NCBI RefSeq assembly: GCF_026151205.1
Contig: NC_087080.1
Location: 14,701,337 to 14,765,336 of the forward strand
DNA: 64,000 nucleotides
Source of the DNA: Bolinopsis microptera
Taxonomy: Eukaryota > Ctenophora > Tentaculata > Lobata > Bolinopsidae
Direction: 5' to 3'
The notes beneath the pieces were generated by a model that saw only the letters and a program-made list of their open reading frames with translations, was not told the origin of the DNA and did no database searches. This document shows, piece after piece, positions 36,321-49,135 of the stretch. Each line of letters begins with the position of its first letter. The stretch's first letter is position 1. The position numbers and the translations under genes were made by a program.

Positions 36321-38425
36321 TCAGTTTATTCTGTGAAAATTCACTCGTTTTTATTATGTAATGGAAAAAGGTGACAGAAAGTAGAAATGGAGCAGACTTT
36401 TTAACTGTTCTGTTTCAAATAATGGCCGTCTTAAAGAGGACCGTCTTTTTGAGAGCTCTTTTTTTTTATTATTTGATTGTTTTCATTTTTATTAAGGGAT
36501 TTTGGTAATATTTTGAGGGACTTTTGTTTTTATTTTATTTCATTGTTAGGTTTCAATTTATCTTTGTTATTTAAACGAAGTGTTTGTATTGAGTACAAGT
36601 ATGACTATGATTGAAACAGGGACCTCCGACCACCCTTATTATCTTTTAGTATTACTCGAAAGGCGGATTCACTTAATTTCATTTGACTTTGATGAGGATT
36701 CCCAATAAAAACATAAATCTAGGGAGGTGATTTGCCATGCGGAAACAATCTATCAAGAGTACGACGCAACTGGAAATAACAAGTATCACAACGGCAAAAA
36801 CTTCACCTAGCCATGATATGAGTCTACGCGTACTGCGTGACTGCAAGCGAGAGGGCTCTGGATAGAGCAAGGCAAAAACTTTAATTAGGTTTTAGGTGCA
36901 GACGGTTGTACCTGTACCCATAACATATGAATATGCGTTTTACTAGCCAGTCACGTGACCAAAACAGTTTGCCTATAACTCCTAAGCTAGCTCAGAGAAA
37001 CGTTTTTTCCCGATTTCATACTTCATAGGAGGTGATTTCACATAGCCATGAGCCACGCGGTCGCGCGCTACTGCAAGCGAGAGGGCTCTGGTTAGAGCAA
37101 CGAGGTGATTCATAATCAGCGGCCTAAAAACATTGACTGAAGTTACATTGACTCCCTCAGGCCCTTTCGCTAGTATTATGTACACTGTGTATGGTATTCC
37201 ACAGGGTTGTAAGTGGTTCACATCTAATCGCCACCTGGTAGATCACGTGGTTCATGGAACGACAAGCGTGTTTTGTCTTATGTAGTAATTGGGCGCGCGG
37301 CGCAATGTTATTCACAAGAAAGACATGGCGCCGTACAAAACACACTTTTACAGAAGACGTTTCCCTGAAATGTGTATGCGATTTTGTATGCGATTTGCGC
37401 GCCGCACGTACGTTAAAATAATTATATTTGTAGAATTTATGACGGTAACCCTTCAAAAGTCAAAATAAACAGATCGTATATTTATAGACACTATGATATG
37501 AATAACTAAATAACACCTTGAACCCAACTTGGAACCACATCCAAGGGCCGCACCGACCCCAGAAAAGCTATAATTCAAGTCAAAAATCTTTACTCGGCCC
37601 TGTATGTGATTTGTGTTCCGGGGTAGTGGACAGATGTTTTAGTGGTTGAATAGCTAGTACCTATCCCAAACCAACATAAAAACCAAGTTTCGACCTCTCA
37701 AACCACTCAGGCCACTCCCAGGGGCCACGCCCATCACAAAATAGCTGAAATCCTGGTCAAATCCCATACAAATTCAGACTGAGAATATTTACCCCCGTAT
37801 GCGATTTATGCTCCGGGGTAGGTGGCCCATGGAACATAAATCGCATACGGGGGTAAAGATTTTCAATCTTGATTTTACCAGGATTTCAGCTATTTTGGGA
37901 TGGGCGTGGCCCCTGGGAGTGGCCTGAGTGGGTTGGGAGTTCGAAACTTGATTTTTATGATGGTTTGGGACAGGTACTAACTATTTAAAACCCTAAACCT
38001 GTTCCAAATACCCCGGAACACAAATTGCATACAGGGGTGAAATCGCATACAAATCGCATACACAAATCAAGGAAACGTGCTCTCCACTTTTAAAGATTAT
38101 GTCGCAAAGGGTGTATTCTTGGTTTTTGTGGCGAATCTTAATCTTGCCCCCATGATCATGTAATGTTTCTATTATCGAGCTATTACCAGTAATGTTCTAA
38201 CTTATTCTGACTTCAGATATTGACAACTATTATGTCCGCAATTTTTGTATAGCCGTGTGTGTAGTCAGTGTAGTTTTAACGTTGCAATTATCGAGCTCTC
38301 TTAAATCTTGATACTTGACTCTTATCTTTTTGTAATTTAATAGCCTGTGCATTTGTGTGCTCGCTATTATACATCTTGAGGACAGAATTATACATGGAAC
38401 CCTTGTATAATAGACATCTAGAGAA
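36321..38425. other. Intergenic with dispersed repeats
   Basis: No gene was recognised. A roughly 50-bp motif containing CTGCAAGCGAGAGGGCTCTGG occurs at 36811-36862 and 37040-37095, and again inverted at 47840-47900. A large foldback follows at 37606-38045. Confidence 0.5.
37606..38045. repeat. Large foldback, ~190-bp imperfect arms
   Basis: The left arm has CCGGGGTAG, AAACCACTCAGGCCACTCCC, ACCCCCGTATGCGATTTATG; the right arm has their complements in reverse order (CATAAATCGCATACGGGGGT, GGGAGTGGCCTGAGTGG, TACCCCGG). The centre is near 37818. Arms have drifted by about 10-15 percent by eye. Confidence 0.85.
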
Positions 38426-39173
38426 TATAAATCAAGAGGCTTGCATATAATGAACATATTGACACGGGTGCAGAGTTGAGTCTGTACGGAACCTAGTAGT
38501 TTCAGATCCTTGTTTAACTTGCCGTACAGCAAGGTCATCCACTACTTTAGCCCGGCGAGGCACATAACTCCCTCTACAACTCCATGACAAATGTTTCATA
38601 TATACTAGCCGAGTTCACAAGAATATATCCTTGTGTTTGAGAAGAGCTCGTTAGAACTGCTTCCTTTCCCTTCAGTATCCCACAGTCTCTCGAGTTTCGT
38701 AACTGCCAGAGAACTCTCTTAAACAATTACTAGACTCGGTGATTATAAATCAAGAGGCTTGCATATAATGAACATATTGACACGGGTGCAGAGTTGAGTC
38801 TGTACGGAACCTAGTAGTTTCAGATCCTTGTTTAACTTGCCGTACAGCAAGGTCATCCACTACTTTAGCCCGGCGAGGCACATAACTCCCTCTACAACTC
38901 CATGACAAATGTTTCATATATACTAGCCGAGTTCACAAGTTATATCCTTGTGTTTGAGAAGAGCTCGTTAGAACTGCTTCCTTTCCCTTCAGTATCCCAC
39001 AGTCTCTCGAGTTTCGTAACTGCCAGAGAACTCTCTTAAACAATTACTAGACTCGGTGATTATAAATCAAGAGGCTTGCATATAATGAACATATTGACAC
39101 GGGTGCAGAGTTGAGTCTGTACGGAACCTAGTAGTTTCAGATCCTTGTTTAACTTGCCGTACAGCAAGGTCAT
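38426..39173. repeat. 318-bp tandem repeat, 2.4 copies
   Basis: TATAAATCAAGAGGCTTGCA starts at 38426, 38744 and 39061. The third copy breaks off at about 39173 inside CAGCAAGGTCAT. Copies are nearly identical and no reading frame is kept. Confidence 0.9.
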
Positions 39174-40115
39174 GCACGAGGTTAGAGATCACGAGGTTAG
39201 AGATCACATCTTTCATAAGTTGTATGTGGACCAAGTCGCAGATGCCAGGGACAGTGTTTTTTTCGAGATTTCCAGTGAAAGCAACATGACATACTACGAT
39301 GATATTCAATCTTGCGATTTGAAGAGATCAGCTACGAAATGAGAAGATTTCAGATCAATGCACTAACATCGATCTTCAAAGTAAAGTAATATACTATAAT
39401 AATAGAAAAGAGTGACGAACAGATAAAATCAGCGCAGAATACCGTGCAAACGGAGATTAGAAGCTACTCTTCAGTCGTTAGCAAGAGTATCAGTGCTGCT
39501 TGCGCCCCGAAGAAGATCCACGCTGCAGTTAAGAAAGTAGAAAACCAGATAGGGGGAAGTAAGAACGTTGTGAACTATCATAATCAGAGAGTGAGCAACT
39601 CCAGAGTAAAGTTGAAAAGGTTCTGAGTGGAATGAGCGAGAAGCCTTTAGTTAGGGACTGTCTGAGTGTCTGAGTGTCTGAGTCATAACACTGCTTACAT
39701 TTTTACAGCAACACATTTTCCGGGTTACATGGCCGATAAGAAGTTTGTTAAGTACATAATATATAGAACGGTTCTGATATTATTACATAGCACATTTTAG
39801 GATTGGATTTATATTCTTATTATAATTAATAATAAATGCTCATTGTAGCCATATATTTTAGATTTTCATCATCATCATAGGGGCTGCTGTAGACTTCGAG
39901 CTCAGAAAGAAAATGTGTCAGTAAAGTTCACATTGAGCAGCTCTGTCCATGCAACCCAAGTGGCAAGTGATCAGAAACGCCAGTAAACTACGCACTAAGG
40001 ATGGGTATAGATCAGTTTTCATCTGCCTTTATGAAACTTGTAGAAGAAATGAGACTGAAACGGACTACAGAGAAATATTAACTGACAAGTGTAATGAAAG
40101 TTAATAATTAACCCT
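39174..40115 (+). pseudogene. LINE ORF1 remnant
   Basis: Several short plus-strand frames resemble a LINE ORF1. One carries SYSSVVSKS, PKKIHAAVKKV and GSKNVVNY, similar to the region before the GL.E motif of CR1-like ORF1. A later one reads RNASKLRTKDGYRSVFICLY and NETETDYRE, similar to the RRM-like part. Frames are broken by stops and no RT was found next to it. Confidence 0.45.
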
Positions 40116-40735
40116 AACTTGGAGTGTTAGCAGACTGTCCTCCTTCGAAGGAGTAATATGAAAGTGAAAGTTCAGGGGGGGGGGGGGGGGGTACTTAAAC
40201 AAACACATACACTGAACCACTCTAAAACGGTCAGATATTGATGGGGGTAAGCGTAAGCAAATGGGGGCGTGCCACTAATGTGCCACGCCTCCTGTGTAGT
40301 GTGTATATTTTTATAATTGATTATAAATTATGTGTGTATGTCCATCTATTCGATAACTTAAAAGGGCTTGCATGTTAATTGCAATGTTTGGATATCATTA
40401 TGTGGACCGCTATTGTAACGTATTATTATACATAGTATTCACTACCAAGTAAAAGATTCAATTGTAGCTAAATAAACGATTATTAATGATTCAAGATAAG
40501 TTAACGATTAATTATCAATATAAAACTATCATCTATGTAAAACTTTCAATCGGTCAATCCAAATTAAATTGATTTAAATTAATCAATAAACATATTGTAT
40601 CCGATCAAAAAAATCAATATCTATTTCATGCTAAAACATTATTTTGATAAAATTTATTTTAAATTAAATAAAATTAAAATAACCCTATACCTCATTTCAT
40701 CTGAATAAATTCATGTCTGGTTGAATTAAAAATCT
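40116..40735. other. AT-rich intergenic with poly-G tract
   Basis: A run of G at about 40167-40190 is followed by AT-rich sequence. It is the downstream flank of the zinc-finger gene; no gene was seen. Confidence 0.5.
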
Positions 40736-43700
40736 TCATTTAACCCTCTTCCCCTTCCAAGACATTTCATGACAAAGAGTAACAGTTGGTTTTTCTTCAA
40801 TCTTAACCTCAAACAATGGCTCCACTACAGGAATCCCAGGTACCTCCTTCTCTCTTTTGAGGGGTAGTACCCGTTCAGTAAAACAGGTGTGTTTCTCCAG
40901 AGCATTCGGACTTACAGCTGGAAACAAACACACGCCACACAAATAGGGAAGCAGCTGAAGGTGAATCAAAATGTGGGTCTCAAACAGCTCCTCGCTATCT
41001 CCCACGAGTTTGAAGCGACAGTAAGGACAGACTCTGCTCTCGATTTCCTGTTGTGAGGTCCGTGTGAGAGGCAGGGGTAAGTCAGGGTTGTAGGAAAGTT
41101 GCTGGTGGTCGATCCAGTAGTGGATCTTGGCACAGAACAGGTTCTTGAAGCGCTTGTTGCAGTATTCGCATGATTTGAAGTTTGATAGGGTCACTGGACA
41201 CGGGATTATTTGAACAGACATATTCTGGTCGGGTGTTCTTCTGTTGGTTGTAACATTGCTTGATTGCGGTAATGGTTGTGAATTCTGGATATGACTTGAC
41301 CGTGGTTCAAGGGTATTATTCCCCTGCCGGGTTAGCTCATTAGTTTGCTCATTACGAGTGAAAAAGTATTTTGTTTGTCTACACATGATCTGCCGGGCAG
41401 CCTCAGAGGGATCACACATGCGGATCTTTAGAACAGGTTTCAGAGCAGTTACACGGGGTATTGAGGGACTAGCGGGAGGCAGAGTATCCTGCACCTTCTC
41501 GTATATAACAACTTGAGGAATTTCAGCAGAACCAGGCTGAGATCTCTGGCATACTTGGCGTGGGTGGCTTGATGTTAAGGACTTTAATTCAGCAGGATCT
41601 ACTGGTCTAACTGTTGGAGGACCTGGTGATTTGGGGGGCCCAGGGGACTTCGGTGTCTCTAAAAGGGTGGGTTCAGGAGATTTGAATGGCCTCACTGTGG
41701 GTGGTCCGGGCGATTTGTGAGGCATCACGATTGGAGGGCCTGGAGAGTTTACTGATTTATGTTCAGAGGATGTTTTCTTTTTCTGTACAGAGTATCGTAG
41801 TTTTCTGGATCGCTTTCTTTTCTTTGGGTGAGTCTCATTTTCAGAGTTATCAAAGTTTTCAGGTTTACAAGGAAGAATACTTGGTTGTACAGTTTCTAGA
41901 TTCATTGTTTCGTCAGAGGGGGATTGATTACTGACAAGTTTTGATTTCTCGATCAACTGTTTTCTTATTTGTGTTTGTAGCAATTTTGGAATGTTGTCGG
42001 GCAAATTCAGGGAGGATATGTCATCAGGAAGGAATTGCTCAGAAGGGTGACTTGAATCTATAGGTAAAATTTGATCTTTGCCTACAATACATTCAACTTC
42101 GTCAGTAATATTTTGTAGTTTTCTCTTTGTTCTTTTGTCAAGAACAATAGTTTTATCAGCCCTTGCGGAAGCAGTCGACTTTCTGGCAGTCGGTTTCCTA
42201 GTCTTTGATGTATCAGTAGTTTCATCTTCAACTTCATCGTTCCGATCGGAAGTGACACTAGAATTTGTATCCTCATTTTCTTTGCCCAGCGCTGACTTCA
42301 TGTGACAATCTTTTAAGTCCTTGCAATCATTCTCCTCTTTAAGTCCTCCAACATCATTGAACCAAAATGACAATTCATTGTCTTTAAACTCTTTCTTCAC
42401 ATCGCTCTGTTTTGTCCTAGTTGCGCCTTCAGCGGAATCTTCAGCAAAATCGAAAATGTCATCGTCAGCTGGAAACGAAAGATCTATTCCATATCCTGCT
42501 TCAAGATAAATTCCATTGATGAAATTATCATCTTCCTCCGGGATCTGATCAAATTCATCACTGTCGTGATTCAGCATGGGATCCTGCTCTTCGCTTTTCT
42601 CAGTCTCATCACTTTCCCTTTCAATTGGTCGATTATCATCAGTTTCGGGTGGTTGATGATCAAGTAAAGTAAAAGGTTTCGTTTTCTTCTGTTTCCTTTT
42701 CGGATAAGATCGCCGTTCAATAGGAAGCTCTACCCTAGGCTCATAAGGTAAGTCATCGTTATCGATCCGGTAATACGGGTCATCTTCCTCGTCCGATTCA
42801 TCAGAGTTACTTGGAGTCTTCCTAGAATAGCGTGTCGTGGAACGTATCCTATTCTTCAACCTTTTTCTCTTGCCGGTAGATGGCTTTTTTGGGTGTGTAT
42901 GCATTGCATAAACAAACAGGGCAAACCTTAACTCTTCAAATGAAAAGTAATCGTCAAATATCACTGTAGGGTGGAAGTACTGGTCCCCGTTATCTGTTAT
43001 ATTTACTGATCCGAACCATTTCTTTGCCTGATCTGAGACTGGTGCCCTGACATTCTCAATAGTTTCTTTTCTGGCACTTTCACCTGAGTCGGGCTCTTCT
43101 ACCATCATAGAATAGTTCGAAGAAGTCTCTGGTATTGTCAAACATGTCAGATTTTCCTTCTCAGTATTTAATTCTCCCCCATAAGTTCTATCAATAGATT
43201 CATTTCTACATTGATTGTATGTACCTATTGCAGAGTATTTACTATCCGAACTGTTGCCCGTAGGAAGCATATTAATATCGTGATTGAATCTTTGTTCCTC
43301 AAAAGACAAACTGTCATCCCTCCTGTCAGGGTCAACTTGGATGAGATTACAATTATTTTTATAAATTGTATTTTCTGATATAAGAGGACTTTGAAGCACT
43401 GGTTGCAACTGGATCAAATTCACGGGAATGATATGAACCAAAGTCAAAGGACTGTTTTGCTGACTATTTTCTTTTCCGACTGAAACAACCTCTGCTTGCT
43501 GCTTAAGCACGGGTTGTTGATGAGTATTGTTGATACGTATCGCTGACGGCGAAGGTTTGGGAGCAATAATGATATTTGGTGTACTACCAGCATTATGATC
43601 GGTGGATCTTTTTATCAGTTTAGCTTTTGTGTCTGACATTAACGTTCGAAATCGTTCTTGTGTCGCGGCCTTAATCATAACTTTCTTCCTCCGTTCGAGC

Positions 43701-45174
43701 TCTGAGATGTTGCCTTTATGTTGACATAACAATTGATCGCTAGAAAAATTGCAGTCTGGTATTTCACATTGGGTGCAGTAATGAGTTCTCAGACTAAAAT
43801 GTCCGAAGAGATGGTCAAGCATAAGGGTATATCCTATCCGTTTTTTTCGTTTATTAAATGTATTATCGCAAAGCAAACAATATCGTTTTCTTATCATGTC
43901 CTGAAACATCAGCATTATATCCGGTTTCTTTGAAGTTGGAAGTTCATGAGGTTTCTGACTCAACTTTGGTAATGGATCTTTTTTTGGGCAATCCAACATA
44001 TTAAATACTTTTTCGGATTGGTAAGAGGATTTTCTCTCCAATTCTATCATTTGTAGAGAAGATTGTTTGGCTTTAAATTCATCATTATGTCTCTTGATCT
44101 GCAATCCCTGTATGGTATTTGAGATAATCGTTGTGACAAGACCATCCGTTAAAGCAACCACATCCTTCACTGCAACATCTTTAATCTTCAGTGACGGCAC
44201 TAAATCTGCCCAGAAATCATAGCACTCATCATGAAACGGGTCCTTGGGCAGTGGCTGACTAACTTTAGAAAATAGGGAGGGACTCTCTCTCAATCTAAAA
44301 TACAACTCTCTGTATGGTCCACGGTTCCAAGTTTGTTTGTAGAACTGTCGGCCGGTACGGGAGTCTGGATGGTAGATAACTTGGTGGAAGATGATGTGAA
44401 ACTTGCAGTTAGAAGTGTAGCGGCAGTCAGGACAAGTGAGTAGAGGAGGGTGGGTTCTGAAATTCAGGTGGTTCTGGTTAGTTCTGAATCAATTATATCC
44501 AAGTGAGCCATGTTAATAATACCTTAATAATACCTTATCGGACCTTATTTGGGCGGACATGATGTTACTTTGGGCGGACATGTTAGCTTTAATTTGAGCA
44601 GACATTACACGAGCGCTAAGCCCTCCAGCGCACAAGGAATGATCAACCAAATATAGTCTGATAAGGTATGTTGATGTATTTCAGATAGTAAATAATTTTA
44701 ATACTTTTCAATACTCAAGCCTCTTATTAAGACTGGATTAATTTATTATAAATGGGATTTTCCAGCCAATAAAAACATATATTTCAGTGATACGGCCCAT
44801 AATAACTTCACAAATTATGTAGGTTGTCCTATATTTGTTTGCTTAAATTTGCTTACTTTTTTCGATGAATGTTTAGAGTCATTGTGTTACGATATACACT
44901 AGGACAGTCTGCACATTTCAACCTGAAATTCAAAAAAATATTAAATCTTGATATAAATACAATTTACAGAATAAAGTTAAATTGAGAATATTAATCGATA
45001 ATATTAAAACCCAATAATAATAAGTTTACGTTTTAAGAGGTTTCTGTTCCGCCACATGAACTATCAAAATGTGCTGGTTCAACTCTGAGTGTTTTAATGT
45101 CTTGAACTCACACAGCACACAACTGACCGGATTATCTTCTGCAAATGTAAAACGTTGGTTATTGAATACCATTC
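40736..45174 (-). CDS. Large C2H2 zinc-finger protein (three exons seen)
   Basis: Exons 45030-45174 (start uncertain), 44857-44922 and 40736-44456 splice in frame (phases 2 and 2). The first encodes a full finger (CVLCEF to H-x4-H at ILIVH). The second starts a finger, CADCPSVYRNTMTL, that is completed across the intron by HRKKTH. The third opens with CPDCRYTSNC and then encodes about 1200 residues. These include CLLCDNTF, a CTQCEIPDC finger, an acidic and basic low-complexity middle, KSPGPP repeats, and two C-terminal fingers (CEYCNKRF, CPYCRFKLVG) plus CGVCLFP. It is probably a nuclear DNA- or chromatin-binding protein; I do not recognise the family. A methionine in the first exon (MVFNNQRF) could be the start, or an upstream exon may exist. 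A MITE lies in the second intron. Confidence 0.75.
44531..44668. mobile_element. MITE of the CCTTATCGGACC family
   Basis: TACCTTATCGGACCTTATTT on the left and AGTCTGATAAGGTA on the right with TA at both edges, and internal GGCGGACAT motifs. It lies in the intron of the zinc-finger gene and is related to the array transposon. Confidence 0.75.
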
Positions 45175-45540
45175 CTGGTAAAGTACTACAATTTGTCAAA
45201 TTATTTTAAAAGTAAATCGAACAGAGGGTCGAATTTGACATCAAAACTTTTTTATTGTGATTTTCATAGCTCCCTCCATAATCCATATCGCTCACATTTC
45301 ACAACTGTTATAAAAATGACATCTAGGATAAGAGAGAATTAATTTCTAGACGTTCCTCATAATCTATTGAAAGACGTGGAAAAAGAAGCTATGAAAATTC
45401 CAGCCAAGAAAACGGATTAATTTTCGAATGAATTTAAGTTCGTTCTAATTGAATAGATTGAAATATTCAATTAAAATATGATATTGACTATCAACCATTC
45501 TAAAACCCCCATATCCACATAATTAAAAATTTCCTCCCAA

Positions 45541-45912
45541 ACCCATTTTCAGACCCTTCTGTGGCCCGCTCGCTTCGCTCGCAGCGGCTAAGTTACTTTC
45601 CCAACAGGGATGTGCGCAGGATATTTAAAAGGGGTGGGCGAGGAGTCGGCGCGAAGCGCCAGCTCCGAGGCTACTGCAGCAGGGGCTCGGGGGCGCAGCC
45701 CCTGGAAAATTTTAACTGGATTATATGCTAATTGCTAAACCAATAGGATATCAATACAGAAGGTTCAAAACAGTTGATTAGACACTTGGTTATTAGTAAT
45801 ATTTTAAGGGGGCAGGGGGCGCAGCATCCGGAAAATTTTTAACTGGATTATATGATAGACCAATAGGATATCAATAGAGAAGGTTCAAAGTAGTTGATTA
45901 GACACTCGATAA
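45541..45912. repeat. Dispersed GC-hairpin repeat with tandem duplication
   Basis: Short GC palindromes (CTCGCTTCGCTCGCAG, GGCGCGAAGCGCC, GGGGGCGCAGCCCC) precede two tandem copies of a ~110-bp sequence. Both copies contain GGAAAATTT..AACTGGATTATATG and CCAATAGGATATCAATA. No frame is present. Confidence 0.65.
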
Positions 45913-46206
45913 TATTTTGGATTCAAAACATTGGACAAATTAAAATTAAAGATGGCACGAATTTTAAGTCATTTAGAGAGGAAAAATTTCCTTTCGATAC
46001 CCAATGATTGAACTGCTGTTTGTGGACTGAAATTGTCAGTCGCTAACCAAGAAATTTCCTCTCAGATGCCAAAAATTTCCTCATTCTTCCCAAATTTCCT
46101 CCCAGATATCTGTTGGGTTTTCCAACTTTGTGGATATGGGCTAAAACCACGTTGATGAAAGATATTTAGTCCTACGTAATGATTCACAACTGTTTAATAA
46201 TCTTAC

Positions 46207-47147
46207 CAGTTCTAGGTGTCTTATCAGTTTTACTCTCTCATCAGAACTCCAGGCCTGCAAAGCTTTGTGAACATCTGCATATTCCTCAGGTTTCTTATCC
46301 TTGTGATAGTAATGTAACACCAGCATGGTCGGTGTCAAGTCTGATGTATATTTATGTGAAGTTTTTCTTAGTTTTTCTTTGCTTTTATCCGGTTTTCCTT
46401 GTTCAGGGGTTGAATCAGATGTACGTTCAGCTGCAATTACAAGGCTAGATTTTTGAACAGCAGCCGGGATGGAGTCAGCAAGAGCCTGAGTTTCAGTACT
46501 TGTCTGACTACTACTTGTTTCTTTACACAATATCTCCTTTAATTTAACAGGTTCAGAATTGACTGGTAAATTTTCCAATGTGTTTACATTGCTCTGAGCC
46601 CGTATTTCTGATTCAACTGCAGCACAGTGACCATTTTCTGTAGCCTCGCCAATACCATCTGATTTAATTGTATCTTCATCTTGATCAGAGGATGACTGAT
46701 CAAGTGATGATATGTCCTGGTCATTAATCAAAGAGGCTAAACATGAAGGTGCAGCACTGTTTTGAACCTGACCCAATCCAACTGGATCAGCTGTGCCCTT
46801 CCTATCAAGGTCTAGAATTGAAAAAGTGTCTGATGGGTTTTTAAAAGACTTCTGCTCTGATGAGATGATATTACATGTTTTATCTGTTGTCGATTTATCT
46901 GATTGAGTAGGATCACCCTCGAATTCATGTATCAATAGACTCCCATTTGTCTGCTCTGTATCTAAAGCCGAAGTGGACTTTTGAATAGCTAGTGCTCCAT
47001 CATTTTCTGAGTTCATGTTTTCTGGATTATTGACAAGCTCAGTGGCATGTTTTATAATATTGAACATTGACATATTTCCTCTGATAGCTTTAACTATATC
47101 ATATTCACCACCATCACTTCCGGTCTTCTTCCACAGACAGTTACATC
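46207..47147 (-). CDS. Exon of unrecognised protein (possibly same gene as the zinc-finger exons)
   Basis: A 941-nt exon with acceptor CAACAG/GATG (phase 1) and donor CTG/GTAAGA (phase 0). It begins CNCLWKKTGSDGG with a later IIKHATEL, which could be an atypical zinc finger. A serine/threonine-rich low-complexity stretch follows, and it ends with the more conserved-looking LVLHYYHKDKKPEEYADV and ALQAWSSDERVKLIRHLEL. The donor phase does not fit the next exon at 45174, so either another exon lies between them or this is a separate gene. I do not recognise the family. Confidence 0.5.
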
Positions 47148-47469
47148 CTGTTGAAATATATGGTATTCAATGCTGCTATTTTTATATTTGTACATTTTAT
47201 GAAAAATGAATTAAGTATGAGAAAAGGAAAATTATTAGAGATATAAGTTTTGCTGTTGACTTGGTGTAGTCGTGAGAATCGAAATTTCGATTAAATTTTG
47301 AAGAATTGAGACACATAACCAACAACTTCAAGCCCCCTTTGCAAAAAATACTGAGGTTTTTTAAAAAATGTAAGCGAGCAGAAGGACAGGCTTTTCAAAC
47401 AATTCGTCAAATTTCCATCTAAGGAGGAGTATGAGGATCTTCTGTGTCTTTTCCGTCCACACTGTCGCA

Positions 47470-47645
47470 ACAGGAAAATCTCTTTGACACTGACTATGCT
47501 GATGATGTGACCACAATACAAAGGGGTTGCAGGAAACCCTTGAACTTCTCTGCAAATACAGTGCCCTACACTCCTACAGTGCAGTGTCAACTTGTTTGGG
47601 TGCCATTATCAGTGCAAATGGAAAAATTTTTGTTTCTTTTGAAAA
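47470..47645 (+). pseudogene. Short reverse-transcriptase fragment
   Basis: DTDYADDVTTIQ resembles the catalytic YADD box of a LINE RT, and the next frame continues with LQETLELLCKYSALHSYS-like residues. Only about 55 codons survive and frames are mixed. Confidence 0.4.
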
Positions 47646-48069
47646 GTTAGCGAACTTATACTTTAAAGAGAGGATGATATGATTTTACCGAAAATTCCAA
47701 AATATCTTGTTGTTTGACTATCATATCAGTGGCGAAAGCACATAGTAAGGTGAACGATGCACTAAGTGGGCCGCGTGCATCAAATAATTTGTCTCGCAAC
47801 CACTTTTTTTCGGTTAGGGCCATCTTTGCTATATAATAACAAGAGCCCTCTCGCTTGCAGTACGCGTATACACATGGCTATGTGACGGGCCATCTACTTA
47901 TGACGTCCAGCAAATAGGAAGGGGGGGGTGGTTTTGAAATTTCGGACAAATTCGGACAGGGGGAGGGAGGTGGTTTCTGAAAATCTGGACGTCCGGAAAT
48001 TTGTTAATGAACAATTTTTATTTATTTCAACTCTTTCAATTTTATTTCAACTCTTTGAATTTTATTAAT

Positions 48070-48590
48070 AATTTGATAATTCACAATATCAATCCTTCGC
48101 AGCTCGGTGAGGCCCCCAGTGGTGCATTTTACCGATCTACCGAAGTGGTTGCGAGAACAGAGAATAATTATTTGATTTAATTGACGATGTCAATTCATGG
48201 CAGCTCGGCGCGGCACAGTAGCGCATCTCGCCGATCTAGCCTTGAGAAGCCTTATTAAGTGCGCGGCGCGGCACAGTAACGCATCGCGCTACAAAACATC
48301 GCGCTACAACATACAAATTAACAATGAATTTGAGTTGGTTTTATTTCATATTTGTACACTTATAAGTAGCTGGAAATCCGGACGAGGGGTGTTTTTGAAA
48401 ATTTGGACACACCCGGATAGGACAGGGGGAGGGGGTCTGAAAATCTGCGATTTTGGCGGGCGTCATAACACCTAAGTGGCCCCTTAGGCATTAGGTAGAT
48501 CGGTGACATGCACCACTGGGCCTCGACGAGCTGTGAAGGATTGACATCGTGAATTAACGATTTGATATGCTTGGTTAACATTGCATTCAG
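48070..48590. repeat. SINE-like inverted repeat pair
   Basis: AATTCACAATATCAATCCTTCGCAGCTCG, then GGCCCCCAGTGGTGCAT, then ACCGATCTACC at 48075-48140 recurs inverted at 48500-48580. A third diverged copy, CAGCTCGGCGCGGCACAGTA, lies at 48200-48240. The GTGGTGCAT part recalls a tRNA-derived SINE head, but no polymerase III boxes are certain. Confidence 0.55.
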
Positions 48591-49135
48591 AGGACGTTTC
48601 CGCTTCGTCGCGCATTATCATTCTTGCTTCGGTACGTGAAGATCGTTCCAATACAAAGAAGTTATGTTCAATGTTATTAGCTTAAAAGTTCTTGTCTTGG
48701 TGCCCACGCGGCACTAGATTGTGAATGGGATCCACGTGAGCACATGGTCGTATGTGCTTATTTCCCAATCCAGAATGCATTAAATTTATTACTGAAATCG
48801 AAGATTTATGCATCTAGAAACTTTAGTCCATAAACAGATTTAAATTCCGAGGGCCCATGTCATGCTTGAAGTGATAAACAAAATATATAGCCGGTAATCC
48901 TCTGAATTTCCACTTCTAGTATGATCCAAATTCGGGGAAATAAGAGAACTGGCGGTTTAGCGTGCTGATAATCAAGACAAGGAAGACAAGAATGTGAAAT
49001 TCATAAAAAGTTCGGACAAATTAGACAATCTCAAGTCTTCTGATAGCAGTGTTAAGCAGTAGCGTTCCCGAACATTATCAATTCGTCGTTATCTGTATAT
49101 GAACAGCGAGAGTAGTGAGAAGTCGGGGTGACAAT

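Larger units (their letters stand above)
47148..49135. other. Repeat-rich intergenic region
   Basis: It contains an RT fragment (about 47470-47640), a second CGAGAGGGCTC motif (47840-47900), and inverted SINE-like segments (48070-48590). No protein-coding gene was recognised. Confidence 0.5.

Noticed and set aside
38230-38538. 102-codon minus-strand frame
   Set aside because: It overlaps the 318-bp tandem repeat, has no recognisable motif and no supporting splice sites.
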